From contig NZ_CP029194.1 of assembly GCF_008642375.1 (NCBI RefSeq), forward strand, positions 930,001-994,000: DNA of 64,000 bases. Reading direction: 5' to 3'. This document shows positions 1 to 8,428 of the stretch, piece by piece. Within the stretch, counting starts at the first letter, position 1; the number at the start of each line of letters is the position of its first letter. A program made the position numbers and the translations under genes. The notes beneath the pieces were generated by a model. It was not told where the DNA came from. It made no database searches and was given only the letters and a program-made list of their open reading frames with translations. This DNA comes from Streptomyces venezuelae. Its GTDB lineage: Bacteria; Actinomycetota; Actinomycetes; Streptomycetales; Streptomycetaceae.

Positions 1-666
1 GTCCAGGGCGAAGTGGTTGCGGGTGCCGGCGGAGATGACGAGGAACGGCAGGCCGTGCTCGGCGGCCACCGCCGCCACCAGCGCCTGGGTGCCGTCGCCG
101 CCGGCCACACCGAGCAGGTCGGCGCCGTCCGCCACCGCCTCACGGGCCAGCGTGGACACGTCGACCGGGGCGGCCGGGTCGAGCAGGACGACGCGCGCGC
201 CCAGGGCTTCCGCCCGGTCGACGAGACCGAAGCGGCCGACCTTCCCGCCGCCCGACTTCGGGTTCATGATCAGGAACGGCCGCTGCGGCCGGGCCGCGGG
301 CCTCGCCCGTTTCGACCGTTCGGGGCGTGCCCGGCGCAGCGCGGCCCGGGCGCAGGCCAGTGCCGCGCCCCAGCACAGGATCAGCACCAGCGCCGTCCGC
401 CACAGGCCGTCGAACGCGTACAGCACCAGGACTCCGACCGGAGCGGCGACCGCGACGAACGCCCCGAGCAGGCGTACCAGGCCCCGGTGGGCCAGGAACC
501 ACCACAGGCCCGCGGCACCGAGGACCAGCCCGAGCAGGCCGGCCCCGACGACCACGAGGCCGCCCTCCCCCACCGTGATGATCAGCACGACCAGGGCGCC
601 GACAGCCGCGAGGACGCCCAGCCGCGCCAGCAGTCGCGCCCCCGCGTCCCCGCCGGGACTCGTCAT
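1..666 (-). CDS. Diacylglycerol kinase family protein, C-terminus cut by window edge
   Basis: Lipid kinase of the diacylglycerol kinase catalytic superfamily, expected to phosphorylate a membrane lipid using ATP. The visible 222 codons start at an ATG preceded by GGGAGG. Residues about 10-120 hold three or four hydrophobic segments, so this is a membrane-anchored version. The kinase domain begins with FLIMNPKSGGGKVGRFGLV and continues to the glycine-rich nucleotide loop GVAGGDGTQ and then SAGTRNHFALD, all hallmarks of the family. The rest of the catalytic domain lies outside the window, so length and substrate cannot be judged. It is transcribed away from the decayed gene to its right. Confidence 0.85.
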   Translation of the reverse strand, partial: MTSPGGDAGARLLARLGVLAAVGALVVLIITVGEGGLVVVGAGLLGLVLGAAGLWWFLAHRGLVRLLGAFVAVAAPVGVLVLYAFDGLWRTALVLILCWGAALACARAALRRARPERSKRARPAARPQRPFLIMNPKSGGGKVGRFGLVDRAEALGARVVLLDPAAPVDVSTLAREAVADGADLLGVAGGDGTQALVAAVAAEHGLPFLVISAGTRNHFALD

Positions 667-860
667 CCTTGACCTCCCGCTTTCCACCCGTTCCGATACA
701 CCACACTGCGCCTCCCCCGGCTTGTCGGCATCCCCGCCGCCACCTCACGTCGCACGGAACCGGCCCGCTCCCCGGAACTCCGCCGCCCCTCGATCGCACC
801 CTTCCGGTCTTCCGGTGGCAGGCGCCCACCCGCTTCCGCACAATTTCCCTATGGGGACCG

Positions 861-1769
861 ATGCCGGCGCGCTCCTGGCTCGTGTGGCCCAAGAGCTCAG
901 GCCGCGGACGAGGCGGTCCGCCGAGGCCCTGGTGCAGCGCATACGCGGCGAGACACCCGGACGGCGAGCTGAGCGCCACCTGCCTCTACGCGGTCTACGG
1001 CCCGGTCTCCCGCCTCTGCTCGCTGGCCAGCGCCGGTCACGTACTGCCGGCCCTGGCCACGCCCACCCTCCCGGGGTCCGACGGTGACGACCGCCCGGCG
1101 CGGTCGGCCGCCTTCCTGGACATGCCGATCGGGCCGCCTCTCGGCCTGGGCGGGCTCCCCTTCGAGACCGCACAGTTCGAGCTGGCGGAGGGCAGCCTGC
1201 TCGCCCTGTACACCGACGGCCTCATCCAGCGGCGTACGCAGGACGTGGACGCCGTCCGTACCCTCCTGTGCGACGCCCTCGCCGGGGCAACCGGCTCACC
1301 GGGCGAGGTCTGCGACCACCTCCTCGCCGCACTGTTGTCCGGCCGGCCCGCCGACGACGTCGCCCTGCTGGTCGCCCGCACCCTGGCGCTCGCCCCCGGG
1401 CGCGTCGCCACCCTCGACCTTCCGTCGGATCCGGCGGCCGTCTCCGGGGCCCGCCGGTTCTCCTCCGACACACTGTCCGCCTGGGGGCTGGGCGACCTGG
1501 CCTTCGCCACCGGACTCATCGTCAGCGAGCTCGTGACGAACGCGATCCGGTACGGCAAGAGCCCCATCCGGCTCCGTCTGATCCGCCAGTCCTCGCTGAC
1601 CCGCGAGGTCTTCGACGCGAGCAGCACGGCGCCGCACCTGCGCCGGGCCCGCGCCTTCGACGAGGGCGGCCGCGGCCTGCTGCTCGTGGCCCAGCTCGCC
1701 GAGCGCTGGGGCACGCGGCACAGCCGCGAGGGAAAGGCCATCTGGGCCGAACAGGCCCTGTCGCACTGA
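861..1769 (+). pseudogene. 5'-truncated SpoIIE phosphatase / HATPase gene remnant
   Basis: From about codon 30 the frame reads like the back half of a Streptomyces SpoIIE-type PP2C phosphatase (CLYAVYGPVSRLCSLASAGH, then GSLLALYTDGLI and GRPADDVALLV) fused to an anti-sigma-factor type HATPase (FATGLIVSELVTNAIRYG, then DEGGRGLLLVAQLAERWG). Family members are usually several hundred residues longer, with sensor domains and the first half of the phosphatase including metal-binding aspartates. None of that is present, and no good ribosome site precedes 861. Bases 840-945 read better in another frame (GALLARVAQELRPRTRRSAE), like the end of a different gene. I read this as a deletion remnant. The C-terminal HATPase could still fold. 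Confidence 0.6.
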
Positions 1770-1799
1770 GGTCGGACGCAACCCGCCCAAGGCGGGCCG

Positions 1800-2099
1800 C
1801 CGGCGAACACGACCTTGCCGGGGCCCGACCCCAGTCCCTCACGGCCGCCCTCGTCGCTCGTGGACACCCTCGCCACCTCCACGCGGTGGACCCGGAAGCC
1901 GTCGGGCTCGGCGGCTTCCGCCTGCCCGAGGGCTTCCTCGTCCGCCAGGTCGCCCGCCGGCGCAAGCAGCCGGCCGCCTTCGGTCGCTTCCCCCTCTCCC
2001 CGGCATCCGCGCCCGGCTCCGGTCGACGCCCACGAGCAGACCCGCGGTTCCGACCGCGAGAGCGGCGCTCACCGCCGACCGGCGCCGCACCCCTCGCAT
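1800..2099 (-). pseudogene. Possible frameshifted secreted-protein remnant
   Basis: On the minus strand 2099-2003 reads MRGVRRRSAVSAALAVGTAG and onward, a plausible signal sequence. From about 2000 the coherent reading moves to another frame (GRLLAPAGDLADEEALGQ, then DGFRVHRVEVARVS). One indel near 2000 would join them. There is no clear Shine-Dalgarno site, and the second frame has no stop near the expected end. I do not recognise a family. Together with the truncated gene beside it this makes 667-2126 look like decaying DNA. The alternative is that it is simply non-coding. Confidence 0.25.
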
Positions 2100-2126
2100 C
2101 CGGATGAAGACCCGGCCGTTGCGGTT

Positions 2127-2450
2127 CTAAAGCCCCAGGGCCTGCCTCAGCGTCTCCGCCAGCGCGAGCACCCCGCTGCTCGCCGCGGCGCCGTCACGGA
2201 CGGTGGCCAGCCACCCCCGGGCCTGGTCCCCGTCCACGGGGCGGCCGTCCTCACCGGCGCGCACCAGCTCTCCACGGAGCTGTTCGGCCGCCTCTCGCTC
2301 GGGACCTGCCGCGCGCAGCAACGCCACGAGCGCTCCGGCCAGTTGGACGACGTCGACAGGGCCTGCCCCCTGCTGGACGATCTGGTTGACGCCGTGGTCG
2401 CCGATGATGGTCTGTCCGCTGATGGGTGCGTTGAAGTTGTTCGTCGTCAT
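2127..2450 (-). CDS. Small protein with N-terminal Gly/Asn-rich signalling-like motif
   Basis: A 107-residue protein with ATG preceded by GAGGGACG. Residues 4-25 form a short beta-prone segment, NNFNAPISGQTIIGDHGVNQ, rich in Gly, Asn and Gln. The remaining 80 residues are predicted helical (QLAGALVALLRAAG, QLRGELVRAG, GWLATVRDGAAA, LALAETLRQALG). It lies 43 bases downstream of the membrane-protein gene ending at 2494 and is probably in its operon. That protein carries a matching segment at its C-terminus (GAVVGQNIFGSGGTNVATG). The arrangement resembles homotypic motif pairs described for bacterial amyloid signalling and effector-associated proteins. Homotypic interaction is inference. No named family is recognised. 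Confidence 0.75.
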   Translation of the reverse strand: MTTNNFNAPISGQTIIGDHGVNQIVQQGAGPVDVVQLAGALVALLRAAGPEREAAEQLRGELVRAGEDGRPVDGDQARGWLATVRDGAAASSGVLALAETLRQALGL

Positions 2451-2493
2451 GCGCCGTCCCTCTCGTCCGCGTGCCGGCCAGGGTCGTTCCGTG

Positions 2494-4032
2494 TCATCCC
2501 GTCGTGCCGCCTGCCTTCGCCGCCGGCGGGGGCATCGCGCCGCCGGCAGCCGCGCCCGAGGCGGCCGGCAGTCCGACGACCGTCCCGGTGGCGACGTTGG
2601 TCCCGCCGCTCCCGAAGATGTTCTGTCCGACGACAGCGCCCTTGAAGGTGTACGAGTGGTGAGTGATGAGCGTCCGGGCCCGCTCGAAATCGGACGTGTC
2701 CACGTTGTGGTCCTTCAGGAACTGCTCCGTCACGAGCAGCACCCCCTGCTGGAGCCGCTGGAAGGTGTCCAGCACGTCCATCTGCTGGAGGTAGTCGAGC
2801 CGTTCCAGGTCCGCCGCCCACGCGCGGACGCTGCCGACCGTCCCGTAGTCGAAGTGACCCTTGCGGTGGGTGATGCGGCGCCGGTCCCACCACAGCCGCC
2901 AGACGTTCCGCACCCCCTGCGTCCCCCGGCGCACAAGCCGCGCCGGCGCCCTCGACAGCAGCTTCCACAGCCCCGACAGGGTGACCCCGAACAGCTGCCA
3001 GAGCTCCTCCAGCCGTCCTCGTGGCAGCTGCGACACCACGCGGAACACCGCGTGCAGCGGCGGCAGGACGTAGGCGGAGACCTCCCAGGACAGCAGCGTC
3101 CGGCTGAGCCGGGCCCGTACGAACATCGTCACCACGTAGGCGCCCCCGGCGCCGACCACGTCCAGGGCGAGATAGGTACGCATCACCCGGTCCTTCTCCG
3201 CGATGCCGGCCTCCACCAGCGCGGGATCGATGTGGGTGCGCGGCCGCCGCAGCGGGTCCGGCAGCAGCTCCGCCCCCAGGCCGTGCGCCTGGTGTCCCTG
3301 AACGTACAGCCGGTTGCGGGCGCGCAGTTCCTCTATCCCCGACGTGTCGGCCAGCCGCTCGATCAGGCGCGTGTGCAGATCGGCCGCCGAGAACGGGGTC
3401 ATCGGCAGGTCGGCGCCCTGGTCGTCCTGCGCGGGCCGGCCGACCTCGATGCCGGCCCACACGGTCTCGCTGATCCGCACGCCGTTGCCGACGAACGGCC
3501 GCTCCTTCTCTCCCGACGTGCCGTACGGCACCACATTGGTCTCGTCGCGCTCGTCGAGCTCCTCCTCGATCCGGGAGCGGACGGCCGGCGCCCCTTCGCG
3601 CGGCGTGCCCTTGCCGCGGTGGACCCGGCGGGCCGCGCGCCGGCAGACGACGGCGGCGACGAACGTCACCAGGGTCGCCCCCAGGAGCCCGTACGCCGCC
3701 AGTCGCGCGCAGTCGCTCAGCCGCTCGTCCAGATCGTTCTCCGGCCCGAACAGCGTGATGAACGCGGCGACCAGAGCGAAGAGCAGGACCAGCAAGCAGG
3801 CCGTGAGCAGGGCGTCCCGGATCGCGTGCAGGCGCCGTGCGACCCGGGCGTGCCGGACGAGCGCCACGAGGTCGATGCCCAGGGGCAGACCGTGCGCCCT
3901 GAGGCGTTCGGAGACGAGGTCCTGGAGCACGGCATCGGTGAAGGCCGTGTTCAGGTACGCGTACCCGCACATGAGCCGGGTCGCCTCGTCGTCGTGGTAC
4001 TGCGGCAGCGCCGCAGAGATCTGTTGCGTCAT
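2494..4032 (-). CDS. Multi-pass membrane protein with C-terminal Gly/Asn-rich motif
   Basis: 512 residues; ATG preceded by GAGGGGGAACTG. The N-terminal 70 residues are soluble. Two clear membrane helices lie at about 73-95 and 107-130, followed by a charged cytoplasmic stretch (RIEEELDERDETNVVPYGTS). A second hydrophobic region lies at about 285-335 and may re-enter the membrane. Residues 165-185 (NVVPYGTS then ERPFVGNGV) resemble a pattern I recall from uncharacterised actinobacterial membrane proteins. The C-terminus carries TFKGAVVGQNIFGSGGTNVA (463-481), which aligns with the N-terminus of the next gene, then an Ala/Pro/Gly tail. It could be a membrane effector gated by the small partner. 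The function is unknown and that role is inference. Confidence 0.8.
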   Translation of the reverse strand: MTQQISAALPQYHDDEATRLMCGYAYLNTAFTDAVLQDLVSERLRAHGLPLGIDLVALVRHARVARRLHAIRDALLTACLLVLLFALVAAFITLFGPENDLDERLSDCARLAAYGLLGATLVTFVAAVVCRRAARRVHRGKGTPREGAPAVRSRIEEELDERDETNVVPYGTSGEKERPFVGNGVRISETVWAGIEVGRPAQDDQGADLPMTPFSAADLHTRLIERLADTSGIEELRARNRLYVQGHQAHGLGAELLPDPLRRPRTHIDPALVEAGIAEKDRVMRTYLALDVVGAGGAYVVTMFVRARLSRTLLSWEVSAYVLPPLHAVFRVVSQLPRGRLEELWQLFGVTLSGLWKLLSRAPARLVRRGTQGVRNVWRLWWDRRRITHRKGHFDYGTVGSVRAWAADLERLDYLQQMDVLDTFQRLQQGVLLVTEQFLKDHNVDTSDFERARTLITHHSYTFKGAVVGQNIFGSGGTNVATGTVVGLPAASGAAAGGAMPPPAAKAGGTTG

Positions 4033-4307
4033 CAGTTCCCCCTCGCTGGTGCGCAGTTACACCATAAGGAGGGGGTGGTCACTTGTCCCCCCAACGTTCG
4101 ACGCGAGTACCGGGGAGGGCCCGGGCCGGCCGGGAGTTCGGAAAACCGACCCGCCGCCCTCGCCGTGCGAGGTGGCCATGGCCAGCGCAGGGAACCGGCG
4201 ACGGGCCGGAGTACCGCGTCCGTCGCGTCGTAGTCCAAGCAGGCAGACAAGTACCAGCGGGCTCGCTTCGCGAAGCCGGGCGAGCCCCAGGACATCGACA
4301 GGAATGT

Positions 4308-4343
4308 TTGTCATTGATGTGTCTCGACAGGTAAACTTGTCGC
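4308..4343 (+). promoter_or_regulatory. Promoter with overlapping palindromic operator, leaderless start
   Basis: TTGTCA at 4308-4313 and TAAACT at 4332-4337 are separated by 18 bases and fit a vegetative promoter. Transcription would begin at or next to the ATG at 4344. There is no Shine-Dalgarno sequence, so the transcript is probably leaderless. The near-palindrome CGACAGGTAAACTTGTCG (4325-4342) covers the -10 box, and related GACA/TGTC elements recur in 4288-4320. The layout suggests autorepression by the downstream HTH-like protein. The rest of 4033-4307, between the divergent genes, shows nothing else. Confidence 0.5.
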
Positions 4344-4970
4344 ATGAATGACGCGACGGGGATCCCGACTCCCGACAAGAGCGACGAGACCTTCTGGACC
4401 ACCTTCACGACCCTGGTCGAGCCCCCCTGGAACGAGCCCACCACCGACGACTCGTTCACCATGGACGAGAGAGTCCACGACGCGGTCCGCGCCCTGGCCG
4501 AACGGATCTCGACCCGGTCGCTGGCCTACCGCGCCGCCGACAAGGCCTTCGACCCCGTGCTCATGGCGGCGCCCGATGTACAGCTGGCACTTCTGCGGGC
4601 TCTGTACGAAGCCAAGCAGTCCGTCGACCGGCTGGCGGAGAGCGCCGCCACCGTCGCCGGCCGCAGCGGAGCGAACTACGCCCAGCTCGGTGCCGCCTGG
4701 GGCGGCATCAAGCGTCAGTCCGCCCGCCTCAAGTGGCCCCACGCCGTAGTCAGGAAGTCCGCCGGCGAGCCCATCCCGCTCCACTACGCGGGTGGCACCG
4801 CGGTCGTGCACCACGATGCCGACGCGGACGCCTGGTGGTACACGGCCACCGCAGCGGACCGGCAGGACAAGGAGTCCGAGGCCGTCCACAGCACCTACGC
4901 CGAGGCCATCGCGGCAGCGACCGAATTCCTCCTCGCGCACGCCCTGCCCGACCGGCAGTCGCCCGCGTGA
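4344..4970 (+). CDS. Hypothetical protein with HTH-like segment
   Basis: 208 residues, acidic N-terminus. Residues about 95-130 (SAATVAGRSGANYAQLGAAW then GGIKRQSARLKWP) resemble the helix-turn-helix seen in small Streptomyces proteins of the type 'ANxxQLGxxWGxxRQxAxxRWP', so DNA binding is plausible. The C-terminal part (AVVHHDADADAWWYTATAAD) is beta-rich and could sense a ligand or partner. The start coincides with the predicted transcription start, and a palindrome overlaps the -10 box. It diverges from the membrane-protein pair at 2127-4032 and might regulate it. No family is named with confidence. Confidence 0.65.
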   Translation: MNDATGIPTPDKSDETFWTTFTTLVEPPWNEPTTDDSFTMDERVHDAVRALAERISTRSLAYRAADKAFDPVLMAAPDVQLALLRALYEAKQSVDRLAESAATVAGRSGANYAQLGAAWGGIKRQSARLKWPHAVVRKSAGEPIPLHYAGGTAVVHHDADADAWWYTATAADRQDKESEAVHSTYAEAIAAATEFLLAHALPDRQSPA

Positions 4971-5157
4971 ACCAGACGGCCACGGCCCCCCGTTGCCGCT
5001 GATCGCCCTCCCAGGTCAGCGGACCCGGCTCGGTTCTTCGCCGTCCCGCAGGTTCCGCTCCCGCGCCGCGAGAACGTGGAGTCCTGTGGGCGGCACACCC
5101 TGCACGACCGGTGGTCCCGGCCGCCGGAACCCGGGCGGCGAAGACGATTCCGGACCG

Positions 5158-5709
5158 TCAGGCTCCCACGAGGCGGGCCGCTCCGAAGGAGACGTCGAAC
5201 CGGTCGCACCAGATGCTGACGCTGCCGTACGCGGACCAGTCCAAGCCGGCCGGCAGGGCGTAGTTCTGGTCGCCCCTGTTGCCCTTCAACTTGGCGAGGT
5301 CGACGTACTTCCCGTCGTCGAAGACGCGCCAGCCGGCGAGCCCTTCCCTGACCGGCGCGTCGCTCAGCCACACCCGCAGATCGGGCCCGCTGCTCGTGTC
5401 GAGCCCTTCGAGGCGGAGCGTGTGACTGCCGTCCGCAAGACGCAGGACCCTGGCCGTGCCGGTCGTCGCGTGCTCGTGGCTGATGAACGACCCCTGTGCG
5501 ACCGTGACCGGCGCGGCGGGCGGCTCGGGCCGGACCGTCGCTCCACCGGACGGCACCCGCGTGGACGGCGCCGCGGAGGGCAGTTCCTCGGTCACGGTCT
5601 CGTTCACCCACAGGGCCCAGGGCTTGAACCAGACGAGCCCGGCGGCAAGCACCGTCACAGCCAGGACGCACGCGCCGGCCCACCACTGCTTCTTCAGACC
5701 ACGCCCCAC
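5158..5709 (-). CDS. DM13 domain membrane-anchored protein
   Basis: 183 residues from a GTG preceded by GAGAGG. A single N-terminal membrane helix (WWAGACVLAVTVLAAGLVWF) is followed by a Pro/Ser/Thr-rich linker and a DM13 domain over about residues 70-182: SFISHEHATTGTARVLRLAD, SSGPDLRVWLSDAP and SVSIWCDRFDVSFGAARL. The conserved cysteine of the IWCDRF motif is present. DM13 domains are proposed to act in extracytoplasmic redox or electron transfer. Bacterial members are usually secreted or anchored, as here. It stands alone, flanked by poorly coding DNA. Confidence 0.85.
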   Translation of the reverse strand: MGRGLKKQWWAGACVLAVTVLAAGLVWFKPWALWVNETVTEELPSAAPSTRVPSGGATVRPEPPAAPVTVAQGSFISHEHATTGTARVLRLADGSHTLRLEGLDTSSGPDLRVWLSDAPVREGLAGWRVFDDGKYVDLAKLKGNRGDQNYALPAGLDWSAYGSVSIWCDRFDVSFGAARLVGA

Positions 5710-6163
5710 GACGCACCTCTCGCGCACCTCGTCGCCGCTCCCGTATGCGAGGAGTATCGCAAGGGTGTGTGCTCGCCCGGAAGGAGGCCGCAGGTTGCCG
5801 GCATCAAGCATGCGACCTGGGAGCGGGGCCGTGGCACGCTGCGGCGCGAACGCCGGCTCTCCGCCCGGCCGCCTCGCGACGCGACGGGCGTGCCTGCCGG
5901 TCAGGGAGCGGGGAGGGGGCCTCCGGGCGGGAACCGCTCCACCCGGACGATGTGCCGCACCTTGACCGGGCGCACGATCACCGCGACCCGGCCCGGCTAC
6001 GGTTCCCGACGCCTGGACCCGTGCCGCCCAGCTCATGGACGGGATCGCCCGGGCAGCCACGAAGCTCGGGGGCACCCCGGTACCGCCGGGCACACTGCTG
6101 GGCGTCGCGGCTCTGGACATCCCCGAGCACTCCGGGGCCGTCGACCCGGAGACCCTCGGCCGG
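5710..6163. other. Gap with a possible gene fragment
   Basis: No convincing gene. On the plus strand 6007-6170 reads VPDAWTRAAQLMDGIARAAT then GGTPVPPGTLLGVAALDIPE, with coding-like codon use. A stop lies just upstream (5963-5965), there is no start with a ribosome site, and the reading becomes low quality after 6175. It may be an internal fragment of a lost gene. The rest holds nothing I recognise. Confidence 0.4.
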
Positions 6164-6439
6164 TCACTCCCGTGCGCGCGGGCCCGGCGGGGCGGAGTGA
6201 CGGCTCGTGGGGCCGAACCGGCCGAGCAGCGCCGTGAGGAGGACTGCCGTCAGGGTGCCGGCGACGACGCCGCTGCCCAGGATCGTGCGGGGGCCCAGCC
6301 GGGGAATCCCGCGTACAGGTCCGGGGTGAGCAGCGGCCTCGACCGGGAGGCGCGCGTCCGGCCGGTGGTACGCGGCCGCCATCAGCTGCACGCGCTGGCG
6401 TTCGGCGGCGAGCACGAGGCGGATCGCGAGTTCCGGCAC
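6164..6439 (-). CDS. Small hypothetical protein with C-terminal membrane helix
   Basis: 91 residues from GTG: an amphipathic N-terminus (PELAIRLVLAAERQRVQLMA), a Pro/His-rich middle and one hydrophobic helix (RTILGSGVVAGTLTAVLLTA) before a basic tail. Third positions are almost all G or C on this strand, which supports real coding. No Shine-Dalgarno site is obvious and the frame stays open upstream, so the true 5' end may be missing. It could be a tail-anchored membrane protein or a remnant. No family is recognised. Confidence 0.4.
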   Translation of the reverse strand: MPELAIRLVLAAERQRVQLMAAAYHRPDARLPVEAAAHPGPVRGIPRLGPRTILGSGVVAGTLTAVLLTALLGRFGPTSRHSAPPGPRARE

Positions 6440-6907
6440 CGCAACGACGAGCTGCTGTACGTGGCGGGCGGCTCGGCGGCATCGACCCGACCGACAGCGG
6501 ATCTCCGGGCAAGGCCCCCGGCGGCCCGCGATGTGGGCGGCGGGCCGCCGCAACGGCCGTACACTCACCCCATGGGTCGCAGGAGTTCGACGGGGCAGTG
6601 CCTGCGGCAGGCCGCCTCCGGAGTGCGTCCGGCCGTCGTCGACCCGGCCGCCGCCTCTGACGAGGCGCCCCGGACGCGCCGTCTCTCCCTGCACGGCCAC
6701 GGCTAGCGATCCTCTCCCCTGGCGCGCCGTTCTCGACGCCGTACGCCGTACGCCGGCCCCGTCCCGGGCCGAGCCCGCCTCGCCTTGCCACCGCCGGGCG
6801 GTCTCCGGCCTTGCTCCACATCGCCACAGCAGCCTTCCGGCACTCGCCGGCGCTGCCGCCTGGCTACGGCCGCACGACCGGGGCGTAGCCACCTCGAAGG
6901 GATCATT
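6440..6907. other. Gap upstream of the MurE-like gene
   Basis: No supported gene. A 44-codon frame at 6571-6705 has an ATG but no ribosome site and no recognisable sequence. The final bases carry GAAGGG, the ribosome site for the gene at 6908. Confidence 0.4.
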
Positions 6908-8428
6908 GTGAAGCTGAGCGAGTTGCTGGCCGGCCAGGAGCACCACGTACTCCAGGGTGACCCGAGCGGAGCGCTGATCACCGAGGGGACGACCTTCGAC
7001 GTGGATCGGGTCACGCCGGGTTGCCTGTTCGTCGCCGTGCCCGGGCATCGGGAGGGCGGGCCCGGCTCCGTGGCGTCCGCGCTCGCACGGGGAGCTGCCG
7101 CCGTGCTCGTCGACAGCACGGAGCCGGCCCCCTCGGCGTCGGTGTGGCCGCCGGGCACGTGTGCCGTGCGAGTGCCGGACATCCGGAGGGCGGCCGCGAT
7201 CGTGACCTCCCGCTACTTCGGCGAACCGGGGCGGCAGATGGACGTGGTGGCGATCACCGGCACCAACGGCAAGACATCGGTCTCGTACATGGTCGAGTCC
7301 GCCCTGCGGATCTCCGAGGGCGCGAAAGTGGGAGTCATCGGGACGGCCGGCAGCCGGATCGGCGACGAGCTGATCCCGATGCCATCGTCGGTGCTGACCA
7401 CCCCGGAGTCGCCGGACCTCCAGTACCTCCTGGGCCGCATGCGCGACCGCGGGACGAGCAGTGTGGTGCTGGAGGCCACGTCGATGGGCCTGCTGACGCA
7501 CCGGGTGGACCGGACGTTCATCGACGTGGGGGTGTTCACCAACCTGACGCAGGACCACCTCGACGACCACGGAACGATGGAGAACTACCGGGACGCCAAG
7601 CTCCGCCTCTTCCAGGGACTGTGCCGGCGCGCGGTGGTCAATGCCGACGACCCGGTGGGCACCGGGATCGCGGCGATGATGCCGGGTGCGGTGACCACGT
7701 ACGCCCTCGACGCACCGGCGGACTACCGGGCGACCGACCTCGCCGTCAGCGCTTCCGGCACGCGGTTCACGCTCCACCACGGCGGGCGTACGTACCCGGC
7801 CTCGATCCCGGTCCCGGGTCGGTTCTCGGTGGCCAACGCGCTCGCCACCCTGGCCACCTGCCACGTCCTCGGACACGAGCTGGTCGGCCTGATCACCGCA
7901 CTCGACCGGATGCCGCCCGTCCCCGGCCGGTTCGAGCGCTTCACGACCCCGGTCGGTACCTCCGTGATCGTGGACTACGCCCATTCCCCCGACTCCCTGG
8001 ACAAGGTACTGACCACGATCCGCGGCTACGCGCGAGGCCGGGTGATCACCGTTTTCGGCTGCGGCGGCGACCGGGACACGACGAAGCGGGCCGACATGGG
8101 GCGGATCGCCGGGGCGCACTCCGATCTGTGCGTCCTCACCTCGGACAACCCGCGCACCGAAGACCCGCAAGCCATCCTGGACCAGATCGCGCCGGGCCTC
8201 GCCTCGACCGGCACACCGTTCGAGCGGATCGCCGACCGCCGCGAGGCCATCTCGTTCGCCCTGTCCTCGGCGGCCCCGGAGGACACCGTCCTGATCGCCG
8301 GAAAGGGCAGCGAGCCGCACCAGATCGTCGGCGAGGAACTGCTGCCCTTCAGCGACATGGCCACCGTGCGTGAATTCGCCGCGGGGCGCACGGCCACCCG
8401 GTCCCGCACCGCCCGGCCCGCCGCTTGA
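6908..8428 (+). CDS. MurE-like Mur ligase (UDP-MurNAc-tripeptide synthetase family)
   Basis: 506 residues from GTG with GAAGGG six bases upstream. Mur ligases use ATP to add an amino acid to UDP-MurNAc-dipeptide in the cytoplasm. All three domains are present: the UDP-binding N-terminus, the ATPase centre with GTNGKTS (118-124), the TPESPD and EATSMGLLTHRVD motifs and the carbamylated-lysine motif YRDAKLRLF, and a C-terminal domain with DNPR (413-416). DNPR is the MurE signature for diaminopimelate recognition. No other mur or dcw genes flank it, so it looks like a second, orphan copy. Such paralogues may act in specialised metabolism or on a modified substrate. The substrate is inferred only from DNPR. 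Confidence 0.88.
   Translation: MKLSELLAGQEHHVLQGDPSGALITEGTTFDVDRVTPGCLFVAVPGHREGGPGSVASALARGAAAVLVDSTEPAPSASVWPPGTCAVRVPDIRRAAAIVTSRYFGEPGRQMDVVAITGTNGKTSVSYMVESALRISEGAKVGVIGTAGSRIGDELIPMPSSVLTTPESPDLQYLLGRMRDRGTSSVVLEATSMGLLTHRVDRTFIDVGVFTNLTQDHLDDHGTMENYRDAKLRLFQGLCRRAVVNADDPVGTGIAAMMPGAVTTYALDAPADYRATDLAVSASGTRFTLHHGGRTYPASIPVPGRFSVANALATLATCHVLGHELVGLITALDRMPPVPGRFERFTTPVGTSVIVDYAHSPDSLDKVLTTIRGYARGRVITVFGCGGDRDTTKRADMGRIAGAHSDLCVLTSDNPRTEDPQAILDQIAPGLASTGTPFERIADRREAISFALSSAAPEDTVLIAGKGSEPHQIVGEELLPFSDMATVREFAAGRTATRSRTARPAA

Noticed and set aside
2203..4233. 676-codon open frame on the plus strand
   Set aside because: It is antisense to the membrane-protein pair and reads as Arg/Pro/His-rich low-quality sequence. 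The minus-strand frames have ribosome sites, membrane helices and good codon bias.
6571..6705. 44-codon plus-strand frame
   Set aside because: No ribosome site and no recognisable sequence; Arg/Ala-rich like non-coding high-GC DNA.
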